Shown here: piece after piece, positions 1 through 4,654 of the stretch
Layout of the letters: the number at the start of each line of letters is the position of its first letter
Numbering within the stretch: position 1 is the first letter of the stretch
Source of the DNA: Anaerobacillus sp.
GTDB lineage: Bacteria > Bacillota > Bacilli > Bacillales > Anaerobacillaceae
Length of the DNA stretch: 8,097 nt
Direction of reading: 5' to 3'
Assembly (NCBI GenBank): GCA_007118195.1
Contig: SKSA01000046.1
Span: forward strand, 1-8,097
Notes under the pieces: model-generated
What the model was told of the DNA's origin: nothing
The model's input: only the letters and a program-made list of their open reading frames with translations
Database searches by the model: none
Made by a program: the position numbers and the translations under genes

Positions 1-17
1 AAGTGGATGGGCGGTGA

Positions 18-42
18 CCATCTCCCAAAAGAGGGGAGGTGG
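18..42 (+). promoter_or_regulatory. Hairpin sequestering the toxin Shine-Dalgarno
   Basis: Positions 18-26 (CCATCTCCC) can pair with 34-42 (GGGAGGTGG) to form a 9-bp stem with one G-U pair and a 7-nt loop. The right arm contains the GGAGGT ribosome binding site (35-40) of the toxin that starts at 48. Hiding the ribosome binding site in a hairpin is a known way of holding type I toxin mRNAs silent, for example in the bsrG group of Bacillus. The pairing is read directly from the sequence. The regulatory role is inferred. Confidence 0.55.
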
Positions 43-47
43 GAATA

Positions 48-149
48 TTGACGATGTTCGAAGCAGTGACCATAGCACTACAATCAAATTTAGTTTTGAT
101 AAGTGTATTAACATTTGTTTTACTATTCGTCAAAGAAAGAAAAAAGTAA
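48..149 (+). CDS. Holin-like type I toxin, 33-residue membrane peptide
   Basis: This small peptide resembles the putative holin-like toxins of Bacillus and relatives (TxpA/BsrG-like group). It would insert into the cytoplasmic membrane and harm the cell when not silenced by an antisense RNA. It begins MTMFEAVTIAL, continues as one hydrophobic segment (about residues 6-28, rich in L, V, I and F) and ends in a basic tail, KERKK, as is typical of the family. I chose the TTG at 48 because GGAGGT at 35-40 lies 7 nt upstream; the in-frame ATG at 54 would be 13 nt away. The 3' region carries a terminator at 247-280 and a predicted convergent antisense RNA, the usual arrangement for such loci. Its promoter would lie left of the window. 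The family call rests on peptide pattern and locus architecture, not on a search. Confidence 0.75.
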   Translation: MTMFEAVTIALQSNLVLISVLTFVLLFVKERKK

Positions 150-187
150 CCGTCCAGGCCCCGACCAAGGTTTAGGATAGGTTACTT
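144..187 (-). terminator. Predicted terminator of the antisense antitoxin RNA
   Basis: AAGTAACC (144-151) and GGTTACTT (180-187) are perfect 8-bp inverted arms. Read on the minus strand, the stem is followed by a T-rich run complementary to the A-rich 132-143. This is the layout of a Rho-independent terminator for a leftward transcript. The 28-nt loop is long, which lowers confidence. On the plus strand the T-run after the stem is weaker. Confidence 0.45.
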
Positions 188-246
188 CTTTCTGTAACTT
201 ACTTAAATATAAGGTCGCCGCTCTTCATGCGGCATGTAGTTGCATT

Positions 247-280
247 GGCCGAGTGTTAGAGCACTCGGTCACTTTTTATT
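247..280 (+). terminator. Rho-independent terminator of the toxin mRNA
   Basis: A 9-bp stem, GGCCGAGTG (247-255) with CACTCGGTC (262-270), one G-U pair and loop TTAGAG, is followed by ACTTTTTATTTT. It lies about 100 bp after the toxin stop codon, giving the long structured 3' UTR usual in type I toxin mRNAs. Confidence 0.8.
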
Positions 281-299
281 TTGGGTGACTTCTTCCTTT

Positions 300-329
300 A
301 GTATACATGATTTGGAGCTGTTTTAGCAA
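300..329 (-). promoter_or_regulatory. Candidate promoter for the antisense antitoxin
   Basis: On the minus strand, TTGCTA (complement of 324-329, 4/6 to the sigma-A -35) and TATACT (complement of 300-305, 5/6 to the -10) are separated by 18 nt. The start would fall just right of the toxin terminator, where an overlapping antitoxin should begin. Confidence 0.45.
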
Positions 330-426
330 TTTGGTTCTTTGAATAAAATAGAAAATATTGAGAGTGACTTAAAAAACTTGATTAGAGAACTTGGGAATTT
401 AAAATTAGAGAAAACTTGCTACAAGA

Positions 427-470
427 CGGGACGAGGGGACAGGTCCGTTGTCCCGTTGGGGGGCCTGTCC
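427..470 (-). repeat. REP-type palindrome, copy 1 (inverted orientation)
   Basis: The 19-nt core is at 436-454. Its reverse complement is GGGACAACGGACCTGTCCC, differing at two positions from the copy beside the RAYT gene at 1780-1798. An outer CGGGAC/GTCCCG pair (427-432/450-455) and a second arm, CCTGTCC (464-470), complementary to 437-443, allow alternative hairpins. It is one of two copies in minus orientation. Confidence 0.7.
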
Positions 471-485
471 TGCAAGCAGAGGAAG

Positions 486-635
486 CAAGGGACGAAACTT
501 ATAGGTCCTTTCTAGTTGTTAGGACGTTTACCCTTCATAAAGAGCGCGCAATAAGAATGGAAACAAAGGGACGAAACTTATAGGAAACCTTCTCGTTCTA
601 GGACGTTCACCATTTATAAGAGCTCGTAATTTAGT
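486..635. repeat. Imperfect direct duplication with 79-bp period
   Basis: Two copies of about 65-70 bp begin at 486 and 565. Both share AGGGACGAAACTTATAGG exactly (488-505 and 567-584) and, in register, AGGACGTT (521-528 and 600-607), then the related ends AGAGCGCGCAAT and AGAGCTCGTAAT. The offset of 79 is not a multiple of three, so this is not a protein repeat. Each copy starts with GGGACG, like the outer arm of the REP elements, but the rest is different. The first copy contains a GTCCT/AGGAC hairpin (505-509/521-525) that the second has lost. Confidence 0.7.
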
Positions 636-928
636 TTTAGTACTAGAGCAAGGCTTCTTTTTTGTTTTAATTAAACGTTTAATTAAGGGCACCCACCCAC
701 ACCCAACCAACAGTGTTACGACCAAATACCAAAAGAGAGACCGGCAATCATTAGGATAGTAGGGATGATGATCGCTTTTTTAAATTTAGAGCGTACCGAC
801 TCGGATAGATAAATTCTAGCGTACAAAATATGTATCCATCTTATTGGAAAACTATATAAAAAATAACAAATTTATAGTAATCTATTTTTATAGATTTGTA
901 ATCAAACAATAGATGGTGGTAATTGGTC

Positions 929-1327
929 ATGAGTTTTTTTAAAGGTCTTGCAAACATAGCATCAAAAGCTGCAAAAATTTTACCAGTAGGTTCTAGTTCG
1001 CTTAAGCATTCTGCTGAACCAACAAAAAATCCTAACCGGCCTGGAGTTTACATATTACGAATGAATGGGAAAGTAATGAAGGTAGGCAGTGCAGAAATTG
1101 GGGTTCAAAAAAGAATGCAGCAATATTACGGTTTAAATCCTCATTGCGGTTTAAATAAACACATTAATGAAAGTAATCGTAATCGAATTTCTGTTAAGTG
1201 GCAGGTTTGTAATTCGAGTCAGTGTAAGGAGTTAGAATCAAAGCTGTTTGATAAATATGGTGATGATTTACCTTGGTCAGAACGAAGACCACGTGATAGT
1301 TCAAATACTGTTAAACTGTTAATCTAG
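929..1327 (+). CDS. Small GIY-YIG-like domain protein
   Basis: This 132-residue protein seems to carry a divergent GIY-YIG domain, a fold found in homing and repair endonucleases and in phage-related T5orf172-type proteins. In order: an N-terminal amphipathic or hydrophobic stretch (about residues 3-20), GVYIL at 39-43 in the GIY position, KVGSA at 51-55 in the YIG position (K replaces the usual Y), R62 in KRMQQYY, and E101/E103 in CKELESKLFDKYG as candidate metal-binding glutamate. The tail PWSERRPR is basic. I prefer ATG 929 over TTG 923 because the weak site GGTGGT (915-920) is 8 nt from the ATG and only 2 nt from the TTG. It has no operon partner. Domain assignment is by motif only; catalytic activity is uncertain because the second tyrosine is missing. 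Confidence 0.6.
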   Translation: MSFFKGLANIASKAAKILPVGSSSLKHSAEPTKNPNRPGVYILRMNGKVMKVGSAEIGVQKRMQQYYGLNPHCGLNKHINESNRNRISVKWQVCNSSQCKELESKLFDKYGDDLPWSERRPRDSSNTVKLLI

Positions 1328-1401
1328 AGTTTACTTGGGACAAGGTCCCTGTCCCCTTACTGTGGTGTGAGGAGTCAGGGGGAAATCCCCCTCCTACTCT
1401 A
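1325..1401. repeat. Palindromic element with REP copy 2 abutting the stop codon
   Basis: A 77-bp unit is bounded by TAGAGT (1325-1330) and its reverse complement ACTCTA (1396-1401). Inside are the 19-nt REP core GGGACAAGGTCCCTGTCCC (1337-1355, plus orientation) and a second hairpin, GGGGG-AAAT-CCCCC (1378-1391). The left arm begins with the TAG stop codon of the upstream gene. The second hairpin lacks an immediate T-run (ACTCTAAAAATTTTAA follows), so it may end transcription only weakly. Confidence 0.6.
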
Positions 1402-1770
1402 AAAATTTTAATATTAGAATAAGAGGAATTTTGTTAGCTTTTGTCAAATTAATCAATTAGACCGCGTTTTTTCTCACCGATAAAATTGAGTGATTTTCTC
1501 CTTTCTATCTATTCCCAATAACATATCACCATGGCGAAGTAGTTTTCCTATCAATTTTTTAATGAACTAAGTGCCACCCCGATCATGCAATTTAATAATC
1601 CTATTGATATTGGCTCCTACATTTGTAATAGATTTAAAGATAGCTTTGGATCATTTTTCCCCCAATAACTCCAAAACAATAAATCCAATAATGATGTCAC
1701 CATGAAAGTAAGTAGGGCAAGAAACTAACCCCATACATCCATCACATCTATCAAAGACATATCATCGCAA
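1402..1770. other. AT-rich gap with no intact gene
   Basis: No intact gene is visible on either strand. The only coding-like signal is the interrupted minus-strand frame described at 1474-1761. No promoter or ribosome binding site that would serve the RAYT gene is obvious, apart from the strong AGGAGGTG directly before it. Confidence 0.5.
1474..1761 (-). pseudogene. Possible decayed minus-strand reading frame
   Basis: One minus-strand frame stays protein-like for about 95 codons and is broken only by an in-frame TGA (complement of 1651-1653) and TAG (complement of 1567-1569), ending at TGA 1474-1476. The pieces look like ordinary bacterial protein. The first has RCDGCMGLVSCP, then a hydrophobic run, DIIIGFIVLELLGEK. 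The second has SKAIFKSITNVGANINRI. The third has KLIGKLLRHGDMLLGIDR. There is no start with a ribosome binding site, and the REP element at 1771 lies just beyond the N-terminal side. I do not recognise the family. It could equally be chance AT-rich sequence. Confidence 0.25.
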
Positions 1771-1806
1771 CGGGACGTGGGGACAATGTACCTGTCCCTC
1801 CGTCCC
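1771..1806 (+). repeat. REP palindrome, copy 3, upstream of the RAYT gene
   Basis: This is the most regular copy: a nested hairpin with outer arms GGGACG/CGTCCC (1772-1777/1801-1806) and inner arms GGGACA/TGTCCC (1780-1785/1793-1798) around the loop ATGTACC. The core GGGACAATGTACCTGTCCC (1780-1798) serves as the reference for the other copies. It ends 14 bp before the RAYT ribosome binding site. Confidence 0.8.
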
Positions 1807-1835
1807 AATTACCGTCTCCAGGAGGTGAATTGAAA

Positions 1836-2600
1836 ATGCCAAGAAAAGCTAGGGAAAAAAGTAGCAGTGGTATTTATCACGTTATGATTAGAGGAGTTAA
1901 TAGACAACTCATATTTGAGGACGATGAAGACAAAAAAAGAATGTTAAAGACACTAAAAAAATATAAGGACATTTGTCATTATCAGCTATATAGTTACTGT
2001 TTGATGGATAATCATGTCCACTTACTAATCCGTGAGGTTGAAGATACGATTTCAGAGGTAATGAAAAGAATTTGTTCAAGCTATGTTTACGGATACAATA
2101 CGAAATATGAACGTATTGGTCATTTATTTCAAGAGCGGTTTAAAAGTGAAGCTGTTTCCGATAGCCGTTATTTTTTAACGGTTCTAAGATATATTCACCA
2201 AAATCCATTAAAAGCAGGATTGGTAAAGAATGTCTTTGAAAGTAAATGGACAAGTCTCCATGAGTATATACATGCACCAAAGATTATTGATACTGATTTC
2301 GCGCTAAACTTATTTTCGAACAATCGAAGCGAGGCGCTCCGGCTATTTATCGAATACACGAAACAGACAAATGATGACGTGTGTCTAGATGATCAAGAAA
2401 AAGCGAGAGTTACGGATCGAGAAATTAAAGAATATTTATTAAAACTAGGCATCACAAATGGGAAGCAATTGCAGCAAATGAAAAAGGGAGATCGGGATGA
2501 CATGTTAGCTCAACTAAAAAGGATAAATGGTGTTTCGGTTAGGCAATTATCGCGAATTACTGGAATATCCAAAAGTGTTATTGGTCGAATTGGTAGATAA
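1836..2600 (+). CDS. REP-associated tyrosine transposase (RAYT, Y1 HUH family)
   Basis: This 254-residue protein belongs to the Y1 transposase / TnpA_REP group, single-strand DNA nucleases that cleave and join at REP hairpins through a tyrosine. Visible features: N-terminal MPRKAREKSSSGIYHVMIRG, typical of the family; the HUH metal site H60-V-H62 within YCLMDNHVHLLI; the catalytic-tyrosine helix SSYVYGYNTKY (Y83 or Y87 the candidates); GHLFQERFKS at 95-104 and YIHQNPLKAGLV. A C-terminal extension ends in a helix-turn-helix-like segment, GVSVRQLSRITGISKSVIGR. I chose ATG 1836 because AGGAGGTG (1820-1827) is 8 nt upstream; the TTG at 1830 would be only 2 nt away. REP palindromes flank it closely on both sides, the usual hallmark. 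The frame is intact and all core motifs are present, so it is likely functional. Confidence 0.92.
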   Translation: MPRKAREKSSSGIYHVMIRGVNRQLIFEDDEDKKRMLKTLKKYKDICHYQLYSYCLMDNHVHLLIREVEDTISEVMKRICSSYVYGYNTKYERIGHLFQERFKSEAVSDSRYFLTVLRYIHQNPLKAGLVKNVFESKWTSLHEYIHAPKIIDTDFALNLFSNNRSEALRLFIEYTKQTNDDVCLDDQEKARVTDREIKEYLLKLGITNGKQLQQMKKGDRDDMLAQLKRINGVSVRQLSRITGISKSVIGRIGR

Positions 2601-2672
2601 CGGGTAGTGGGACAATGAACCCGCACTTGACCCGCTCGCCGGTTCAAGTGGGACGATGTACCTGTCCCCCCG
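2601..2672 (+). repeat. REP palindromes, copies 4 (degenerate) and 5, downstream of the RAYT gene
   Basis: Directly after the RAYT stop codon comes a degenerate core, GGGACAATGAACCCGCACT (2609-2627), then a hairpin CACTTGA/TCAAGTG (2624-2630/2644-2650), then a full core, GGGACGATGTACCTGTCCC (2650-2668). Both cores face the same way as the upstream copy at 1780, so the RAYT gene sits between directly repeated REPs. Confidence 0.75.
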
Positions 2673-2732
2673 GCAAAATGTCTTTCTTGGAAACAAGGTG
2701 ACATATTTAACTGTAAACGACTAAGATCTCTA

Positions 2733-2741
2733 TGCTAAAAT
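2733..2741 (+). promoter_or_regulatory. Candidate extended -10 promoter of the metallopeptidase gene
   Basis: TGCTAAAAT fits an extended -10 (TGn plus TAAAAT, 5/6 to TATAAT). No good -35 is present 17-18 nt upstream, which extended -10 promoters can tolerate. Transcription would start near 2748, exactly at the first REP hairpin. Confidence 0.4.
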
Positions 2742-2748
2742 AATGGCA

Positions 2749-2820
2749 GGGACGGGGGGACAGGTCCCCCGTCCCATCGGGAAAATAAGTATTGGGACGA
2801 TGTACCTGTCCCCTTGTCCC
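2749..2820. repeat. Inverted REP pair, copies 6 (minus) and 7 (plus)
   Basis: Copy 6 (core 2757-2775, minus orientation) forms a near-perfect 12-bp hairpin: GGGACGGGGGGAC (2749-2761) against GTCCCCCGTCCC (2764-2775), with one bulged G and a tiny loop. Copy 7 is GGGACGATGTACCTGTCCC (2794-2812), identical to the core at 2650, with an extra GTCCC at 2816-2820. Opposite orientations in close spacing resemble a BIME-type pair. The pair lies between the likely promoter and the start codon of the metallopeptidase gene. Confidence 0.75.
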
Positions 2821-2847
2821 TCATTAAACCACGAGGAGAGTTACACC

Positions 2848-4470
2848 ATGAAAAAAATAAAGATATTAGCATTAATTTTCATTATGTTCATTTCTAGTTT
2901 TCCATTAACAGCATTAGGTACGACAAAAGAAAATTTCGAAGTAGTTAAAGCCGTTGACACTTACGACCCACAAGTTAGAAACCATCCTGATTTTACATAT
3001 TTGAAATTCGAAAATATTTGTGAGAATGTAACGATTTTTTATGAAGAGGATATTTATGAGAATACAAAGTATATCAATGAACGAATTTGTGACGTTATGG
3101 AAGATCTCATAAATTTTTTTAATCACACTTTAGAACAAAGAACGTATATCGTTTTTAATAATAGTGAAAAAACTAATTTCTCATATCCTTATTATGCAGA
3201 GGCACGTCAAACGATGATCCCTGATACGAATGAAATAATTAATTTAATTTCTTTTGCGACAGAGAGTTCAAGTGTTAATAATCTTTTTCTTACTTTAAAC
3301 CACGAATTAACGCACATATTCCAACATGAGCTTTGGGATATGCATAAATTTGAGAGAAATCAAACGAGTATCCATAATGGATCCTTTTGGTTTTTAGAAG
3401 GATTGGCAGAGTATTATTCGTATAATATCGCTGCATATCCTCATTTAGTGTACGCTCCTGCTACGCAATCGATGGTTGATTCGACGAATGGCAAAGAGTT
3501 TCCGCAACAGCTATATATGTCACACACAGATTTGGTTGATAATCTGTTGATTGAAGGATATTTTGATAGTGACATTCGAAACATTCGTAGGTTCAGTGAT
3601 ATTTATAATAATAGCTACAATCGTTCCTATCAAATCTCCCATTTAGCAACGACGTTTATATTCGAAACGTACGGAAAAGATAAATTATTTGAGTTAGTTA
3701 CTGAAATTGAGTACCTTCCTTATCGGTCAGAAGAAAACTTAGACCGAGCTTTTAAAAATATATTAGGGAAAACAGAACTAGAAGTAGTGAATGAATGGAA
3801 AGTGTATATAGAGGAAGAAAGATTTGTTGAAGGGTACGAAATGTTCTTAGCGAAAGGCTTCGATAGTTATAAGCCTGAAATAACATCTATTCAGCAACAT
3901 ATTTTAGTGGATGACCTTGAACAAGGTACTTATCATAACTGGTTAAGAGTTAGTTATTCTCCAGGTCATGCCGAGTTTGCAGGACTTGAATTTCACTCAA
4001 GTGACCCAAGTATTGCTGAAATCAACTCTTTAGGAGCAATTATAGCGAAACAACCAGGAACTGTTATTATTACGACTAAAGTAAAAGGGACAGATCTATC
4101 TGATTCGGGAACGCTCACCATTATCCCGGCTGAAAGTAATGGAGCAGAGCCTATTCCTGAGCCATCAAAGTTTCTAGAATATGAACCGAAAACGAATGTT
4201 GATCTCGATAAAGATTGGACGATCACTTTTAGCCATGATATAGATAGAACAACAATATCAGAGAAAAATATTTATATCCAAGATTCAGAAGGGGAAACCT
4301 TCCCAGTAGTATTTGATTTCGATGAAACTGAAAACACGTCAGTCATCCGAATCGCACCAGTAAAAAATTATGAGCCGTCCACACAATACGAACTTATCAT
4401 TAAAGACTTGTATTCTATATCAGGGCAAAAACTAAATAAAGATGTCATAATGAAATTTTTCACACAATAA
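2848..4470 (+). CDS. Secreted gluzincin metallopeptidase with C-terminal Ig-like domains
   Basis: This 540-residue protein is probably exported and proteolytic. A signal peptide is clear: MKKIKI, a hydrophobic core to about residue 20, then a likely cleavage region near ALGTT. The zinc site is H152-E-L-T-H156 in LNHELTHIFQHE, with the third ligand probably E184 in WFLEGLAEYY, the gluzincin (peptidase MA) pattern. A Big_2-like Ig domain follows (about 355-430, with SSDPSIAEINSLGAIIAKQPG). A Big_5/SbsA-like domain ends the protein (about 440-540, with ITFSHDIDRTTIS and YELIIKDLYSISGQKL). Such domains often attach or space enzymes at the cell wall. I chose ATG 2848 because GAGGAGAG (2833-2840) is 7 nt upstream and a signal peptide starts there; a longer frame from 2743 would only translate the REP palindromes. 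The substrate is unknown. Confidence 0.85.
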   Translation: MKKIKILALIFIMFISSFPLTALGTTKENFEVVKAVDTYDPQVRNHPDFTYLKFENICENVTIFYEEDIYENTKYINERICDVMEDLINFFNHTLEQRTYIVFNNSEKTNFSYPYYAEARQTMIPDTNEIINLISFATESSSVNNLFLTLNHELTHIFQHELWDMHKFERNQTSIHNGSFWFLEGLAEYYSYNIAAYPHLVYAPATQSMVDSTNGKEFPQQLYMSHTDLVDNLLIEGYFDSDIRNIRRFSDIYNNSYNRSYQISHLATTFIFETYGKDKLFELVTEIEYLPYRSEENLDRAFKNILGKTELEVVNEWKVYIEEERFVEGYEMFLAKGFDSYKPEITSIQQHILVDDLEQGTYHNWLRVSYSPGHAEFAGLEFHSSDPSIAEINSLGAIIAKQPGTVIITTKVKGTDLSDSGTLTIIPAESNGAEPIPEPSKFLEYEPKTNVDLDKDWTITFSHDIDRTTISEKNIYIQDSEGETFPVVFDFDETENTSVIRIAPVKNYEPSTQYELIIKDLYSISGQKLNKDVIMKFFTQ

Positions 4471-4500
4471 ATTTCGACAGCTTTTCATCGCTGCGAAAAT
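4471..4500 (+). terminator. Weak hairpin after the metallopeptidase gene
   Basis: ATTTCG-A-CAGC (4471-4481) can pair with GCTG-CGAAAAT (4490-4500) around an 8-nt loop, starting right after the stop codon. No T-run follows, so this may be an mRNA end-stabilising structure instead of a Rho-independent terminator. Confidence 0.3.
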
Positions 4501-4508
4501 CTAAAAGA

Positions 4509-4558
4509 GGGACAGGGGACCTGTCCCCCCGTCCCACCACCCCCGTCCCATCGGGGAC
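4509..4558 (+). repeat. REP palindrome, copy 8, with a GTCCC/GGGAC hairpin
   Basis: The core GGGACAGGGGACCTGTCCC (4509-4527) has 7-bp arms (GGGACAG/CTGTCCC) and plus orientation. After it lies GTCCC-ATCG-G-GGGAC (4545-4558). The 16 nt CCCCCGTCCCATCGGG at 4540-4555 are identical to 2766-2781, so this copy shares flanking sequence with copy 6. It lies about 25 bp before the rbs promoter. Confidence 0.7.
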
Positions 4559-4582
4559 ACAACACTAAAAATAAATTAGGTA

Positions 4583-4611
4583 TTGACACTAAGTGTTGGA
4601 AATATTAAACT
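4583..4611 (+). promoter_or_regulatory. Sigma-A promoter of the rbs operon
   Basis: A consensus -35, TTGACA (4583-4588), is followed after 17 bp by TAAACT (4606-4611, 4/6 to the -10). Transcription would start near 4618, inside the operator. A short inverted repeat, ACACT-A-AGTGT (4586-4596), overlaps the -35 and spacer. Confidence 0.7.
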
Positions 4612-4613
4612 GT

Positions 4614-4629
4614 GTGTAACCGGTTACAC
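4614..4629 (+). promoter_or_regulatory. LacI-family operator (RbsR site), also a cre consensus match
   Basis: GTGTAACCGGTTACAC is a perfect 16-bp palindrome with the central CG expected of LacI-family operators. It covers the predicted transcription start, where a bound repressor would block initiation. Its inner 14 nt, TGTAACCGGTTACA (4615-4628), fit the Bacillus CcpA consensus TGWAANCGNTNWCA at every position. The adjacent gene encodes a LacI-family protein, so RbsR autorepression is the simplest reading; CcpA may share the site. Confidence 0.75.
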
Positions 4630-4654
4630 CATAAAGGTTAAGGAAGGGAACAAA

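Larger units (their letters stand above)
135..293 (-). ncRNA. Predicted antisense antitoxin RNA (type I)
   Basis: A minus-strand promoter is visible: a TTGCTA -35 (complement of 324-329) and a TATACT -10 (complement of 300-305) with an 18-nt spacer, which places the start near 293. Transcription leftward would end at the hairpin and T-run around 135-187, giving an RNA of about 160 nt. It would be complementary to the whole toxin 3' UTR, including the small hairpin GCCGC/GCGGC (217-221/229-233), and to the last toxin codons. This matches the convergent, 3'-overlapping antitoxins of Bacillus such as SR4 and RatA in layout and approximate size. The signals are seen in the sequence; the RNA itself is inferred. 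Confidence 0.5.
294..928. other. Region without a convincing gene (repeats and remnants)
   Basis: I see no gene with a proper start signal here. The stretch holds the possible antitoxin promoter (300-329), a REP palindrome (427-455), a 79-bp-period duplication (486-635), and two weak reading frames. One is plus-strand 339-515, which runs through the REP and into the first repeat. The other is minus-strand 716-826, 36 codons from a TTG with a hydrophobic second half (about residues 18-35) but no ribosome binding site. Just before the next gene is an AT-rich hairpin, AATCTA/TAGATT (879-884/891-896), flanked by ACAAAT/ATTTGT (866-871/894-899, overlapping). These may be relics of displaced genes. 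Confidence 0.5.

Noticed and set aside
339..515. Plus-strand 58-codon frame starting MNKIENIESDLKNLI
   Set aside because: The start is protein-like, but there is no ribosome binding site and the second half is REP and repeat sequence. At most it is a remnant.
528..725. Minus-strand 65-codon frame through the 79-bp duplication
   Set aside because: It has no ribosome binding site. It spans the second repeat copy, and the first copy does not keep the frame, so it is most likely repeat DNA read by chance.
2510..2704. Minus-strand 64-codon frame
   Set aside because: It is antisense to the RAYT end and the REP palindromes, with no family features.
2743..2847. N-terminal extension of the metallopeptidase frame to 2743
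   Set aside because: It translates the REP palindromes and puts 35 residues before a clear signal peptide. ATG 2848 has a good ribosome binding site.
427..4558. CRISPR array from repeated GGGAC/GTCCC motifs
   Set aside because: Spacing is irregular (tens to over a thousand bp), orientation varies and no uniform spacers exist. The pattern is REP-type.
4583..4654. N-terminal extension of RbsR to the TTG at 4583
   Set aside because: This TTG is the -35 box, and the added residues translate the promoter and operator. LacI-family proteins begin a few residues before the helix-turn-helix, as ATG 4655 does.
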